From Corynebacterium sp. HMSC036D02 (GTDB lineage: Bacteria > Actinomycetota > Actinomycetes > Mycobacteriales > Mycobacteriaceae), in contig NZ_KV827648.1 in assembly GCF_001836165.1 (NCBI RefSeq), forward strand, positions 215,176 through 250,017: DNA of 34,842 nt, in the 5' to 3' direction. The notes beneath the pieces are model-generated. The model was not told the DNA's origin. It made no database searches and saw only the letters and a list, made by a program, of their open reading frames with translations. A program made the translations under genes and the position numbers. Of this stretch, positions 14,057-22,528 are shown one piece after another. Every line of letters begins with the position of its first letter. The stretch's first letter is position 1.

Positions 14057-14791
14057 CTACTTAGACGGCGCTGCCGTAGAGGTTTCGGCCTCGTCGATAG
14101 GCACGTAGTCCTCGCGGCGCTTGACCCAGGAGATAACCAGGGTGGTCAGCGGAAGCATGATGACCTCGCAGGCGGTCTTCCAGAGGAAGCCCACGATGAC
14201 GTAGTTCAGGAAGCCACTGAAGGAGTCGATGCCGATGACGGGTGCTGCGATGGCGCAGAACAGCAGGGTATCGCCGAATTCGCCGACGACAGTGGATGTA
14301 ACAAGGCGGGCGATGAGGCCCTTCTCACCGCTGCGAGCCTTCATCTTCACCAAGGTGAAGGAGTTGAGCAGCTGGCCTACGACGTAGCCGACGAGGGAAG
14401 CCAGCAGGATCTGCGGAACGAGGCCAAGAGTTGCTTCGAAAGCTTCCTGGCCTTCGTAGAAATCAGCCGCGGGCAGCCAGATTGCAATATAAAAGGAAAC
14501 TGCGGCCAGAAGCGCCATGGCAAAACCGATATAAACGGCGCGGCGGGTGGACTTGAAGCCATAGCACTCGGAGAGAACATCGCCCACGATGTAGGCGATG
14601 GGGAAGAGGAAGAAGGCGCCATCGGTGATGAGCGGGCCGAGCTGGACGCCCTTCGTGGCGTTGATGTTCGAGATGAGGAAGGTAACGACGAACACCGCGA
14701 CCAGCCACGGGTACAAAGTGGAATGTACCGGGATGAATCGGATGCTCTCGCCACCGTTTGTGGTGGTTGCGGTTGCCGATTGAGTTGTCAT
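14057..14791 (-). CDS. yhhQ: Queuosine precursor transporter (YhhQ/QPTR family)
   Basis: A membrane protein of 244 aa with about six spans, of the ECF-like YhhQ family (DUF165) that imports preQ0, preQ1 or queuine. Recognisable blocks are LISNINATKG in the first span, DGAFFLFPIAYIVGDVLSE with the following YGFKSTRRAVYIGF, and the second-half repeat VVGEFGDTLLF. The tail is hydrophilic and rich in Glu, Ser and Thr. ATG 14789-14791 (MTTQSA) is preferred; GTG 14807-14809, six codons upstream, is also possible, and neither has a good binding site. With tgt about 0.9 kb away and no queuosine synthesis genes visible, salvage of a precursor is the likely purpose. I looked for a preQ1 riboswitch upstream and did not recognise one. 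Confidence 0.85.
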   Translation of the reverse strand: MTTQSATATTTNGGESIRFIPVHSTLYPWLVAVFVVTFLISNINATKGVQLGPLITDGAFFLFPIAYIVGDVLSECYGFKSTRRAVYIGFAMALLAAVSFYIAIWLPAADFYEGQEAFEATLGLVPQILLASLVGYVVGQLLNSFTLVKMKARSGEKGLIARLVTSTVVGEFGDTLLFCAIAAPVIGIDSFSGFLNYVIVGFLWKTACEVIMLPLTTLVISWVKRREDYVPIDEAETSTAAPSK

Positions 14792-14809
14792 GGAACAGCA
14801 TTTTTCCAC

Positions 14810-15232
14810 GAAACTGGGGGAAGTAGAAATGGGGAGTTTGATTCTCCTTCAATGGGGAGTGCTCCCTCACCCAGCTGTTTCCTGAGAACCTGCAGTGGAA
14901 CTGGCTGTTTCGGGGGTGTGCTCTCGGCGATGAGCCCATAAAGATCTACGAAGTGGGCAGAAAAAACGCCTCTGGTATGGCATTCTTTTGCTTGCAACGT
15001 TTTCGTATTCCCTGAACGTTTCCTGTCTATTGTGTGCGTGGTGCGCGCTCGAAGAGATTCGGGCGCGTTCGAATTTCGAAGCCAGAGAAAGACACGTCAT
15101 GTCAGGGGGTGCGGCTACCTTGGTTTCTAATCCTTAGAGCTTTCCGGCGGATCTTCTACCTTCTGCGTCGCTAGATGGGGGAGGCACCAGGTTCGCCGGT
15201 GGCCCAACTTTGTTTAAGGGAAGGTCATCGAT
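14810..15232. other. Divergent intergenic region between yhhQ and the nine-gene operon
   Basis: This 420-nt stretch has no convincing gene. It must hold the promoters for yhhQ (leftward) and for the large operon (rightward). Visible items are GGGAG-TG-CTCCC (14855-14866), the short palindromic run TTCGAATTTCGAA (15068-15080), and TCTAAT at 15126-15131, which could be a -10 box for the operon about 100 nt before its first start. None has strong support. Confidence 0.3.
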
Positions 15233-15892
15233 ATGACGTTTGGTTCCCCAGGATCGTCGCCGCAGTTTGGCGGGCGCCCGCCGCAAGGAGCTAATCAGCC
15301 AGGTGCAGGTTCCGGGTTCGGCGCGCCCGGTGGGTCTGGGGGCCCTGGTGGCTTTGGTGCCCCGAATCCGGCGCAGAACCCTTCCTCCGGTCCTGATTTT
15401 GGTCAAGGCTCCGGTTTCGGCTCTGCCCAGGGAAGCCCTGCAGGTACTAACCCTAGTTCAGGGGCAGGCGGCTCTTTCGGCGCGCCGGGCTCGTCTGACG
15501 GTTTCGGTGAATCCTCGCCCGCGCCAGATTATCGCCGTCAGGTGGCAGCACCGACGAGCCCAACGAAGGGGCCGTGGCCGCTGCTCATTGCCGCTGGCGT
15601 TTCTGCAGTTATCGCGCTGATCCTGTTGGTGATTGCGCCGCTCGTCGCTTCACCGACGCAGACTCTGTTCTTTGTTCTGGCTATCGGCGGATGGCTGCTT
15701 GCCGGAATCGTGTCCTTTATCCTCTTGGGTCTTTACACGCTGAAGAATACGCAGCGCCAAGCTGAGACGTTTTATATTGAGGACACCACGCAAACTTTGC
15801 TTTACCGCATCATCATGGGTGGAAGCTTTGTTCTTGTCATTGTTGCTGCGGTGGAAATCGCCTTCTACGTAGGAAAGGCGGTTGGCGCCTAA
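15233..15892 (+). CDS. FG-rich three-span membrane protein (operon gene 1)
   Basis: A 219-aa protein without a recognised family. Residues 1-105 are low-complexity, rich in Gly, Pro, Ser, Ala and Phe, with about eight FG dipeptides in contexts such as SGFGAP and DFGQG; this part should be disordered. Three hydrophobic segments follow at about 114-136, 143-168 and 193-217, separated by a charged stretch with QRQAETFYIEDTTQ. The start MTFGSP and the phrase PAPDYR (about 97-102) just before the first span also occur in operon gene 9. The long N-terminal tail lacks a signal peptide and is probably cytosolic. GGGAAGG lies 8 nt before the ATG. The stop overlaps the next start (TAATG). Confidence 0.8.
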   Translation: MTFGSPGSSPQFGGRPPQGANQPGAGSGFGAPGGSGGPGGFGAPNPAQNPSSGPDFGQGSGFGSAQGSPAGTNPSSGAGGSFGAPGSSDGFGESSPAPDYRRQVAAPTSPTKGPWPLLIAAGVSAVIALILLVIAPLVASPTQTLFFVLAIGGWLLAGIVSFILLGLYTLKNTQRQAETFYIEDTTQTLLYRIIMGGSFVLVIVAAVEIAFYVGKAVGA

Positions 15893-18792
15893 TGAAGAAG
15901 TTCACACGAGTACTTGCTTTATCCGCTGCGATGGCAATCGCTGGGTTCGGTGGCAGCTTGGGAGCGGTAGCGCAGGATGCTCCGCCGCCCCCGGAAGCCC
16001 CGGACGCCCCGGAAGCGCAGCCGGAAGAGCGCCCTGAGGGAATCGGCTCCGAATCCGCACTTTCAGAAGTCTCACAAAAGAACCTCTCCGATTTCGGCTC
16101 CTGTATTGCCCGCGAGAAGTCTGCGGACTTGCTTTTCGTTCTTGACCAATCAGCGTCCTTGGTGGGCTATGAGGGCTCGCAGCCGACGGACGCCGATGCC
16201 TTCCGCGTTGATGCCACGGCGGACATCGTGAAGCAGCTGGCCAACCTCGGGGAAGACAATGGCGCTGACATTAACGTGAAACTCGCTGGCTTTGGATCCG
16301 ACTACTACAGCGATCCGGCCGAGTATGGCGGATGGACCAATGTCTCCGGTAAGGCTGATGCCCTGCAGGGTGAACTGGATAAATTCCGCAAGGAGGACCG
16401 CGTTGCGGATCTAGAGACCAACTATGGCGCGGCCTACAAAGGCGCGTTGAAGGAACTCGCTTCTCACCAAGGCAGTAGCTGCCGCGGCATCGTGTTCTTT
16501 ACCGATGGTAAGTACTACACCGACGCCGAGGCCAACGATCTTCAGGGCGCTCAGGACAAGCTGTGTGAGGTCAATTCCTCTGTCACCGCGTTCCGTAACT
16601 CCAATATCCGCCTCTTTAACGTGGGCCTCGTGCCAGCTGCGGAAGCTCAGGATCAGGTTCGCCAGCTCACTCGCATGGCGGAGGGTGAGGACTGCGGCCA
16701 GGGTGCCCCGAACGGTGCATTCTTTGACGCGGGTGAGGACCCAGCAGCGCTGTTCGCGGCCTTCCGTAACCTCATCCCTACCTCGGGTGGTGTAACTAAG
16801 GACGGTAACTTCAAGGACCAGTTTGATTTCGTCCTTGATAACTCCGTGTCTCCCGTGCGTTTGTCCGCGGTGCCGAAGAATTCGGTGGGTGAGGGCGAAC
16901 TTATCCCGACCCTGACTGGTCCCGATGGCGAAACCGTGGAGCTTAAACCTGATACCACGAGCGTCGCCGGCGCGAAGGTCTCCGTGACGGAGAACAACAA
17001 GCTGCCGGGCATGGTTGATATCGCCATGGAAAAGGAGGGCGACGCCTGGGAAGGTGCCTGGACCTTTGGCTACAAGGTGGCTGAAGGCACGGAAGGTGAG
17101 TACCTCGCATCCGTCGTCATGGTGCCGGGCCTTAACCTGAACCTCAAGACCGAAGACGGGGCCAAGGTAGAAGGCGGCATCAACTCGGACAAGATCCTGA
17201 AGGGACAGCTGGTCGATGGCAAAGGCGAACCCCGTGCACTAGAGGGTGAGGGAACCCTGTATGCGGAGTTCGTACCAGAGGACGGCTCCCCGGTCACCCT
17301 CGTAGAGAATGCGCCGATCACTGATGGGCAGCAGGTAGATATTCCGCTGGAGAAGGTGGAAAGCGCAGCATCTGGTCAGCTCGTCACCCGCGTGGAGATC
17401 ACCACTAAGGACACCGGTGAGCGTCCGGGCTCGAAGCTGGATCCCATCAATGCAGAAACGCCGTTGACCGTTACCCCGGTCAATATGCCAACGGTGGGCT
17501 CAGCACAGACGATCACCATGACGGAGAAAGAGATTACTGTCGACGTCCCCGTGACCGGCCCCGGCAAGGTGTGGGTAGCGGACCAGACCATGGATTCTGA
17601 GGGCGGAATGCTTCCCGCAGGAGTTCCTTCCGTTGCGGTGAGTTCCAAGCACAACTCGGAAGATTCCGCGCTCGAGCTTTCCAAGGATGAGAAGGCGACC
17701 ATCCCGGTAACCCTCAGCGTGGAAGAGATGGCGGATGGCCCGCTGCGTGTGGAGCCGGTCATTAACCTGCAATCTGCTGAGGATAACCAGCAAATGGAGC
17801 TGCCGTTGACGCTGCAGGGCTCCATGACCGCACCATTGAGCAAGTCTGCTTTTGGCCTCTCCTTTGTCCTCGCGGTGTTGCTTGCGCTGCTGATTCCGCT
17901 GGCCATCTTGTACCTCATGAAGTGGGTTAGCGGCCGTATTCCGGAAAAGCCCCGAATGTTTGCGAAGACCATCCCGGTACGCCGCGAGGGCGCTAACCTC
18001 GTGCGAACCGACAATGGCCGCCCGTTCGCGGTGTCCAAGGAAGAGTTCCAGGGCGCTGTTCCGGTAGAGACCACCGGACGCTCTGCGCGCTTGGGCAGCA
18101 ACGATGCCAAGGTAAAGATGGGGTTGAGCCCCTTCACTGCGGCCCACGTGGAGGTCCAGCGCGATGGCACTATTTCCGGCAAGGGCAAGAAGTCCGGTTA
18201 CCGGGCAGTGTTGCCGCTTGCGGTGCAGAATACGTGGTTCTTCATCGGCAACAAGAAGGACCGCGATTCCGGCGAGATTGTCATGACCATCGATACGTTG
18301 GCACAGGCTAGCGCGTGCGACGAGATGTCGAAGGAAATCAGCCGCCAGGCCCTGCAACTCTTTGACCAAGTCGAATTCCCAGCCGAAAAGGCTGAGAAGG
18401 CCCAGACGCCGCCGCAGGTAGGCCAGCCGGGGCAGCCGGTCCCGCAGAACCAGCCTGGCTCCCAGCCGCCGAGCGGTCCGCCGCCGCAACGCGCCCCGCA
18501 GCAGGGTGCTCCGCAACCTGGGGCTCCCCGCCCTGGTGGGCAGCAACAGGCGTCGCAACCTGGTGGTTTCGGCCAGTCCCAGCCTTCGGGCCCATCACCG
18601 CAGAGCCAGCCAGGTCGTGCTGAAGAGCCGGGGCGCCCCGGCTTCGGCGGAGCACCACACTTTGGTGGTGGATCTGGTTTCGGCGGCGGCCCGAGCTTTG
18701 GCCAACCGGGCCAGCAGCGCCCAGACAATCCTGGTAACCCTGGTAATAACGGCGGCTGGCCCCCAGCCCCGGGATTCGGCTCCCAGGGCTAA
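15892..18792 (+). CDS. Exported vWA-domain protein with one C-terminal-half membrane span (operon gene 2)
   Basis: A 966-aa protein. Residues 1-28 are a Sec signal peptide ending near AVAQ. After a Pro/Glu-rich linker a von Willebrand A domain spans about 75-300 with its metal site: Asp85-Gln-Ser-Ala-Ser (DxSxS), Thr176 in ETNYGAA and Asp205 in FTDGK. Two Cys pairs suggest disulfides outside the cell. Residues 305-645 look like beta-rich modules. One span lies at about 653-677, followed by positively charged RIPEKPR, so the rest is cytosolic: a compact region to about 835 and a tail of about 130 residues rich in Pro, Gln and Gly with several FG motifs (PGFGG, SGFGGG, SFGQPG). It can therefore link external vWA binding to the internal assembly. 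No exact family known to me. Confidence 0.85.
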   Translation: MKKFTRVLALSAAMAIAGFGGSLGAVAQDAPPPPEAPDAPEAQPEERPEGIGSESALSEVSQKNLSDFGSCIAREKSADLLFVLDQSASLVGYEGSQPTDADAFRVDATADIVKQLANLGEDNGADINVKLAGFGSDYYSDPAEYGGWTNVSGKADALQGELDKFRKEDRVADLETNYGAAYKGALKELASHQGSSCRGIVFFTDGKYYTDAEANDLQGAQDKLCEVNSSVTAFRNSNIRLFNVGLVPAAEAQDQVRQLTRMAEGEDCGQGAPNGAFFDAGEDPAALFAAFRNLIPTSGGVTKDGNFKDQFDFVLDNSVSPVRLSAVPKNSVGEGELIPTLTGPDGETVELKPDTTSVAGAKVSVTENNKLPGMVDIAMEKEGDAWEGAWTFGYKVAEGTEGEYLASVVMVPGLNLNLKTEDGAKVEGGINSDKILKGQLVDGKGEPRALEGEGTLYAEFVPEDGSPVTLVENAPITDGQQVDIPLEKVESAASGQLVTRVEITTKDTGERPGSKLDPINAETPLTVTPVNMPTVGSAQTITMTEKEITVDVPVTGPGKVWVADQTMDSEGGMLPAGVPSVAVSSKHNSEDSALELSKDEKATIPVTLSVEEMADGPLRVEPVINLQSAEDNQQMELPLTLQGSMTAPLSKSAFGLSFVLAVLLALLIPLAILYLMKWVSGRIPEKPRMFAKTIPVRREGANLVRTDNGRPFAVSKEEFQGAVPVETTGRSARLGSNDAKVKMGLSPFTAAHVEVQRDGTISGKGKKSGYRAVLPLAVQNTWFFIGNKKDRDSGEIVMTIDTLAQASACDEMSKEISRQALQLFDQVEFPAEKAEKAQTPPQVGQPGQPVPQNQPGSQPPSGPPPQRAPQQGAPQPGAPRPGGQQQASQPGGFGQSQPSGPSPQSQPGRAEEPGRPGFGGAPHFGGGSGFGGGPSFGQPGQQRPDNPGNPGNNGGWPPAPGFGSQG

Positions 18793-18862
18793 GCCGGTTG
18801 AGCAGCACACAACAGCCATAAACAGCACAGAAGCGAACCTCCCCTTCGAAAGGTAGTTAAAG

Positions 18863-21800
18863 ATGAAGAAGTTCCTCGTCGTCGGTTGCGGTGGCTCCGG
18901 CGCCAAGACGCTGGCGTTCATGATGGACCAGCTCAAGGCCGAGCTGCGAAGCATTGACCCGGATATGACCGAGTTGCCCAAGGCCTGGCAGTTCGTCAAC
19001 ATCGATGTGCCGCTCGAAGAGGAAGCGGGCCCGCAGAAGCTGCCGAATGTTACCCAGAACGGCGGCCACTACGTAGGCATTGGTGCCCGCCAGAACTACA
19101 ACACCTTCGATGAGGGCGTGTCCAGCATCCTGGGCCGTGCCGGCAAGCTCGGTGAGATCGCAACGTGGGCCACCCGCAACCCCTCCACCAACGACGTGAA
19201 GCTGGCTGACGGCGCCGGCCAGTACCGCGCAATTGGCCGCATGCTGACCCTTCCGAATCTCAAGAAGATCCGCCAGTCGCTCAAGGAAGCGGTGGATGAG
19301 ATGTTCACGCAGGAGGCAATCCAGGAGCTCAACCGCCTCAACTACAAGCAGACCAAGTTGGACACCGATACCGGTGATTCCCAGCCGGTTGTTCTCGTTG
19401 TCTCATCTATGGCGGGTGGCGCGGGTGCCTCGATGTTCTTGGATGTGTGCCGTGTGCTCACCACTATTCCGAACGTGAACCCGCAGGGCACCCTCATCTT
19501 CATGTACACCCCGGAAATCTTCGCCGATAACAAGGCGGATGACATGGCCGGCGCGTGGCCGAACTCGCTGGCTATGTTCGGTGAGGTCGTCGCCGCGCAG
19601 ATGGGCAACGCCTATGAGCATGACCGCGCTATCTTCGAGGCCTTCGACATGGGCACCCCGCCGGAGGGGCAAACCTTCGGCCGTATTTTCCCCATCGGTT
19701 CCAAGATGGGTACTACCAGCGCTCGCTTCGGCGATGGTTCCGCCATGTCCATCTACCGCGGCCTGGGCCGTGCGTTGGCGGGGCTGATGGCTTCCACCAA
19801 GGCCAGCGATAACCTCGTGTCCTACGCGCTGACTAACACCCCGGCCGGTGACGGCGGCCGCCGCTTCTTCGGCTGGGATCGCCCAGACGGCACGCCGTGG
19901 GGCCGTCTACCGTGGGGCTCGCTGGGCTATGCCCAGGTTTCGATGGGCCGCGACCGTTTTGCCGAATACTCGTCCCAGCGCCTTGCCCGCAGCGCCTTCG
20001 AGCGCCTCTTCAACGGGCACCTCGACCCGCAGAACCCCGAGGCCGGTGAGATGCAGATTGCTAAGAAGCTAGAGGAGCGTCTGCCCAACGCCTTTAGCTC
20101 TATGACTCTTGATCCTTCCTGGGCGCAGGGCGGACAAATCGATAGCGGCAGCGTCTGGAACTGGCTCAACAGCGTGTTCGGCGGTCAGGCCCAGCAGGCT
20201 GCGGACAGCGCTGCGAAGCACCTGCAGAACTTTATTCCGGTGGGCCAGGGTCGCAACGTCAACGAATGGCGTGAAGAGTTTGAGGGCAACATGGCAGATC
20301 CTCGCAATGAGCAGGCCATCGCATCGGTTCTGAACAATGCCGCCTATGACATTGTTTACCGCTACGCCAACTTCTTCAGCGATGGTGTCCTCGCCACCGT
20401 GGAGTCGGAGCTGGCTGCGGTGGGTGTGCCCTATGTGCGCGAGATGCTCTCCAAGATCACGGATGTGCTCACCAACTCCGACCGCCTCCTGCCGCGCCTG
20501 TCTGAGTACTCCGGCTACTACCAAAACACCCGCGTGCTGGCGAAGCCGGAAGGCGCGGATCCTATTCTTAGCCCGCTGACCGGCAAGGGCCAGATGACGG
20601 ACCCGACTCCTACGGTTAACGCTCTGATGGGCCTGTACTTCAACCAGTTCTACAGCTACGCCCTCATGGCCATTGCTCACCTGCTTAAGGATGTCCTGCA
20701 GGACTACGCCGATGAGAACCTCTTCCACCTCAAGCGTGAGTTGGGGGATGCCCACGCGGTGCTGGAGAAGGCCGTGTCGAAGCGCCCGGAGACCAACAAG
20801 TTGGCTGACGTCCGCACCGACGAAGTCAACTCGTGGCCGACGGAGCTCGATGAGGTCGTGGAAACCCGTTTCAAGGGTGCCGAGAACGAGATTATGCTGA
20901 CGGACGTCAATACCTTCATCTCGGATTACCGTGACCAGATGCTGCGTACCATCCAGGGCCAGCAGTCCACCTCAGATGTCACCAACTACGAGCAGGCTTA
21001 TCCCTTTGCGGTGCGTGCGGTCATCCGCGGTGAATGGGAATCGCTCGATGCGGCCCAGGCACCGAATGACACCCTGGCCCCGCAGAAGCGCACCAACGAT
21101 GCCTACTCCAACCGTGCTGGCTGGGTGTCCAAGTACCTCTCGCGCCATCCGCAAACTGGTGAATCCCGCGAATCCCAGCGCGCGCACTACCATGCCAAGA
21201 TCCGCCCGACTGATCTTCTGGAGCGTTCGCGCCAGTGGATTAACCGCCGTGACTATGAGTTCCAAAAGTTCAACTCGGTGGATCTGCGCCGCTACCTCAC
21301 TCTTACCCCGGACATCAACGAGGTCGAGCACGCAGAGCGCCAGCGCCGCTTCATCGAGGCTTTCCAGCTGGCCCTGAGCTATGCCCGCCCGTTGGCCGCT
21401 GTTAACGATGACATGGTGCAGCGCATTCACGGCAAGTCCGTGCAGTACACCTACTCCTTCTCCGATATCCCGTTTGCGGAGCTCGGCTCTGCAGAAACTG
21501 GCATTGCCTCCCAGCTGGAGTCGGTGCTCAGCCGCCCGGAGATTGACGGACCTTCCACGGTGGCGCTGCGCAACTCGCTGAACATGTCGGACCATGTCCA
21601 GCACATCGAGATCTTCGGTTCCTACCCCAACTACTCGCCGATCGTCTTCTCTTCGATGTTCAATTACATCGCCAAAGACATCGAGAAGCAGGACAATTTC
21701 GACGGTTCCTGGTGGTCGGAACGCCGCACCCGCCCGCTGCCGGCAGCCCTGCCGTTGACGAAGACGGAGCGTCAAGCCATGGTGGCAGGCTGGATCATCG

Positions 21801-22528
21801 GACGCATCACCGGCCGCGTCTACATTTCCAACGCCGATGCAGCCAATGCAGCAGCCCACATTTTTGATGACACGGATGGTGGCGTGAATGGCTGGGTTGA
21901 TTTCCCGGATCCGCTGCTTATCTCGCCGCGCCGCATGATCAAGAAGTCCGATTGGATGCCTTCGGTTCTGGAGTCCATCTTCATCGCCTACGCGAAGGTG
22001 CAGGAAACCGGGCGCTACGGATTCGCTTCCTCGCTCTACCCGTACCAGCTGTTGCGTGGGCTTTTCGACGACGGCCTGGACTTCGCCCACTCCGGTGCGT
22101 CCACGCACCCGGTGGTTCACCGCCTCGCGCAGTTCTTGGCATCCGGTGAAGCTCCGAACCGTGGAGTCATGGGTACCTCCATCCAGGACCGCTACGAATC
22201 CTTCGTGGAGGAGCTGGATAAGTTCACCCGCGGCGCAGATCACTTTGTGCCGGGCCATACCAACTCCTTGCCGGGACAGGGACGTAAGGAAAAGCCCTTT
22301 GCGGAGGTACGCTCCCGCGAGGTCGCATCGCACACGCCGTACTACCGTGACTTGGCGCTGGACGTCATCGAGGTAGTTCCGGTTATCCGCAACTACCTGA
22401 ACCAGGCTAAGACTGTGGCGGAAAATCCCGTCGCCCAGCCTGCCCCGCAGGTGCGCAGCTCCGATTCCGGCTTTGGCCAGGACGTCGCACCGGAATTCAA
22501 CCTCAACGACCTGGATGACACCTTCTAA
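18863..22528 (+). CDS. Tubulin/FtsZ-like GTPase, 1221 aa (operon gene 3)
   Basis: The N-terminal third has the tubulin/FtsZ superfamily pattern: a first strand and glycine loop FLVVGCGGSGAKT (Gly8-Gly13), FVNIDVP in the place of the FtsZ INTD segment, and at residues 183-191 MAGGAGASM, in the position of the GGGTGSG nucleotide-binding signature, followed by a helix and LIFMYTPE. This fits the Tubulin_2 (PF13809)/FtsZ-like group rather than cell-division FtsZ, which is about 400 aa. The remaining 800 residues are soluble, mostly helical and without a recognised domain. The end is disordered: SGFGQ, then the tail FNLNDLDDTF, close to the tail of the next protein. Expected role: GTP-dependent polymer or switch at the membrane. 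GAAAGG precedes the ATG; the stop overlaps the next start by one base. Confidence 0.8.
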   Translation: MKKFLVVGCGGSGAKTLAFMMDQLKAELRSIDPDMTELPKAWQFVNIDVPLEEEAGPQKLPNVTQNGGHYVGIGARQNYNTFDEGVSSILGRAGKLGEIATWATRNPSTNDVKLADGAGQYRAIGRMLTLPNLKKIRQSLKEAVDEMFTQEAIQELNRLNYKQTKLDTDTGDSQPVVLVVSSMAGGAGASMFLDVCRVLTTIPNVNPQGTLIFMYTPEIFADNKADDMAGAWPNSLAMFGEVVAAQMGNAYEHDRAIFEAFDMGTPPEGQTFGRIFPIGSKMGTTSARFGDGSAMSIYRGLGRALAGLMASTKASDNLVSYALTNTPAGDGGRRFFGWDRPDGTPWGRLPWGSLGYAQVSMGRDRFAEYSSQRLARSAFERLFNGHLDPQNPEAGEMQIAKKLEERLPNAFSSMTLDPSWAQGGQIDSGSVWNWLNSVFGGQAQQAADSAAKHLQNFIPVGQGRNVNEWREEFEGNMADPRNEQAIASVLNNAAYDIVYRYANFFSDGVLATVESELAAVGVPYVREMLSKITDVLTNSDRLLPRLSEYSGYYQNTRVLAKPEGADPILSPLTGKGQMTDPTPTVNALMGLYFNQFYSYALMAIAHLLKDVLQDYADENLFHLKRELGDAHAVLEKAVSKRPETNKLADVRTDEVNSWPTELDEVVETRFKGAENEIMLTDVNTFISDYRDQMLRTIQGQQSTSDVTNYEQAYPFAVRAVIRGEWESLDAAQAPNDTLAPQKRTNDAYSNRAGWVSKYLSRHPQTGESRESQRAHYHAKIRPTDLLERSRQWINRRDYEFQKFNSVDLRRYLTLTPDINEVEHAERQRRFIEAFQLALSYARPLAAVNDDMVQRIHGKSVQYTYSFSDIPFAELGSAETGIASQLESVLSRPEIDGPSTVALRNSLNMSDHVQHIEIFGSYPNYSPIVFSSMFNYIAKDIEKQDNFDGSWWSERRTRPLPAALPLTKTERQAMVAGWIIGRITGRVYISNADAANAAAHIFDDTDGGVNGWVDFPDPLLISPRRMIKKSDWMPSVLESIFIAYAKVQETGRYGFASSLYPYQLLRGLFDDGLDFAHSGASTHPVVHRLAQFLASGEAPNRGVMGTSIQDRYESFVEELDKFTRGADHFVPGHTNSLPGQGRKEKPFAEVRSREVASHTPYYRDLALDVIEVVPVIRNYLNQAKTVAENPVAQPAPQVRSSDSGFGQDVAPEFNLNDLDDTF

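Noticed and set aside
14792..15000. preQ1 riboswitch upstream of yhhQ
   Set aside because: The leader on the minus strand lacks a recognisable preQ1-I core or other known class pattern. GGGAG/CTCCC stems alone are not enough.
18863..22528. Cell-division FtsZ
   Set aside because: Length (1221 aa), altered glycine motif (MAGGAGASM) and gene neighbourhood without mur/fts genes all speak against the division protein.
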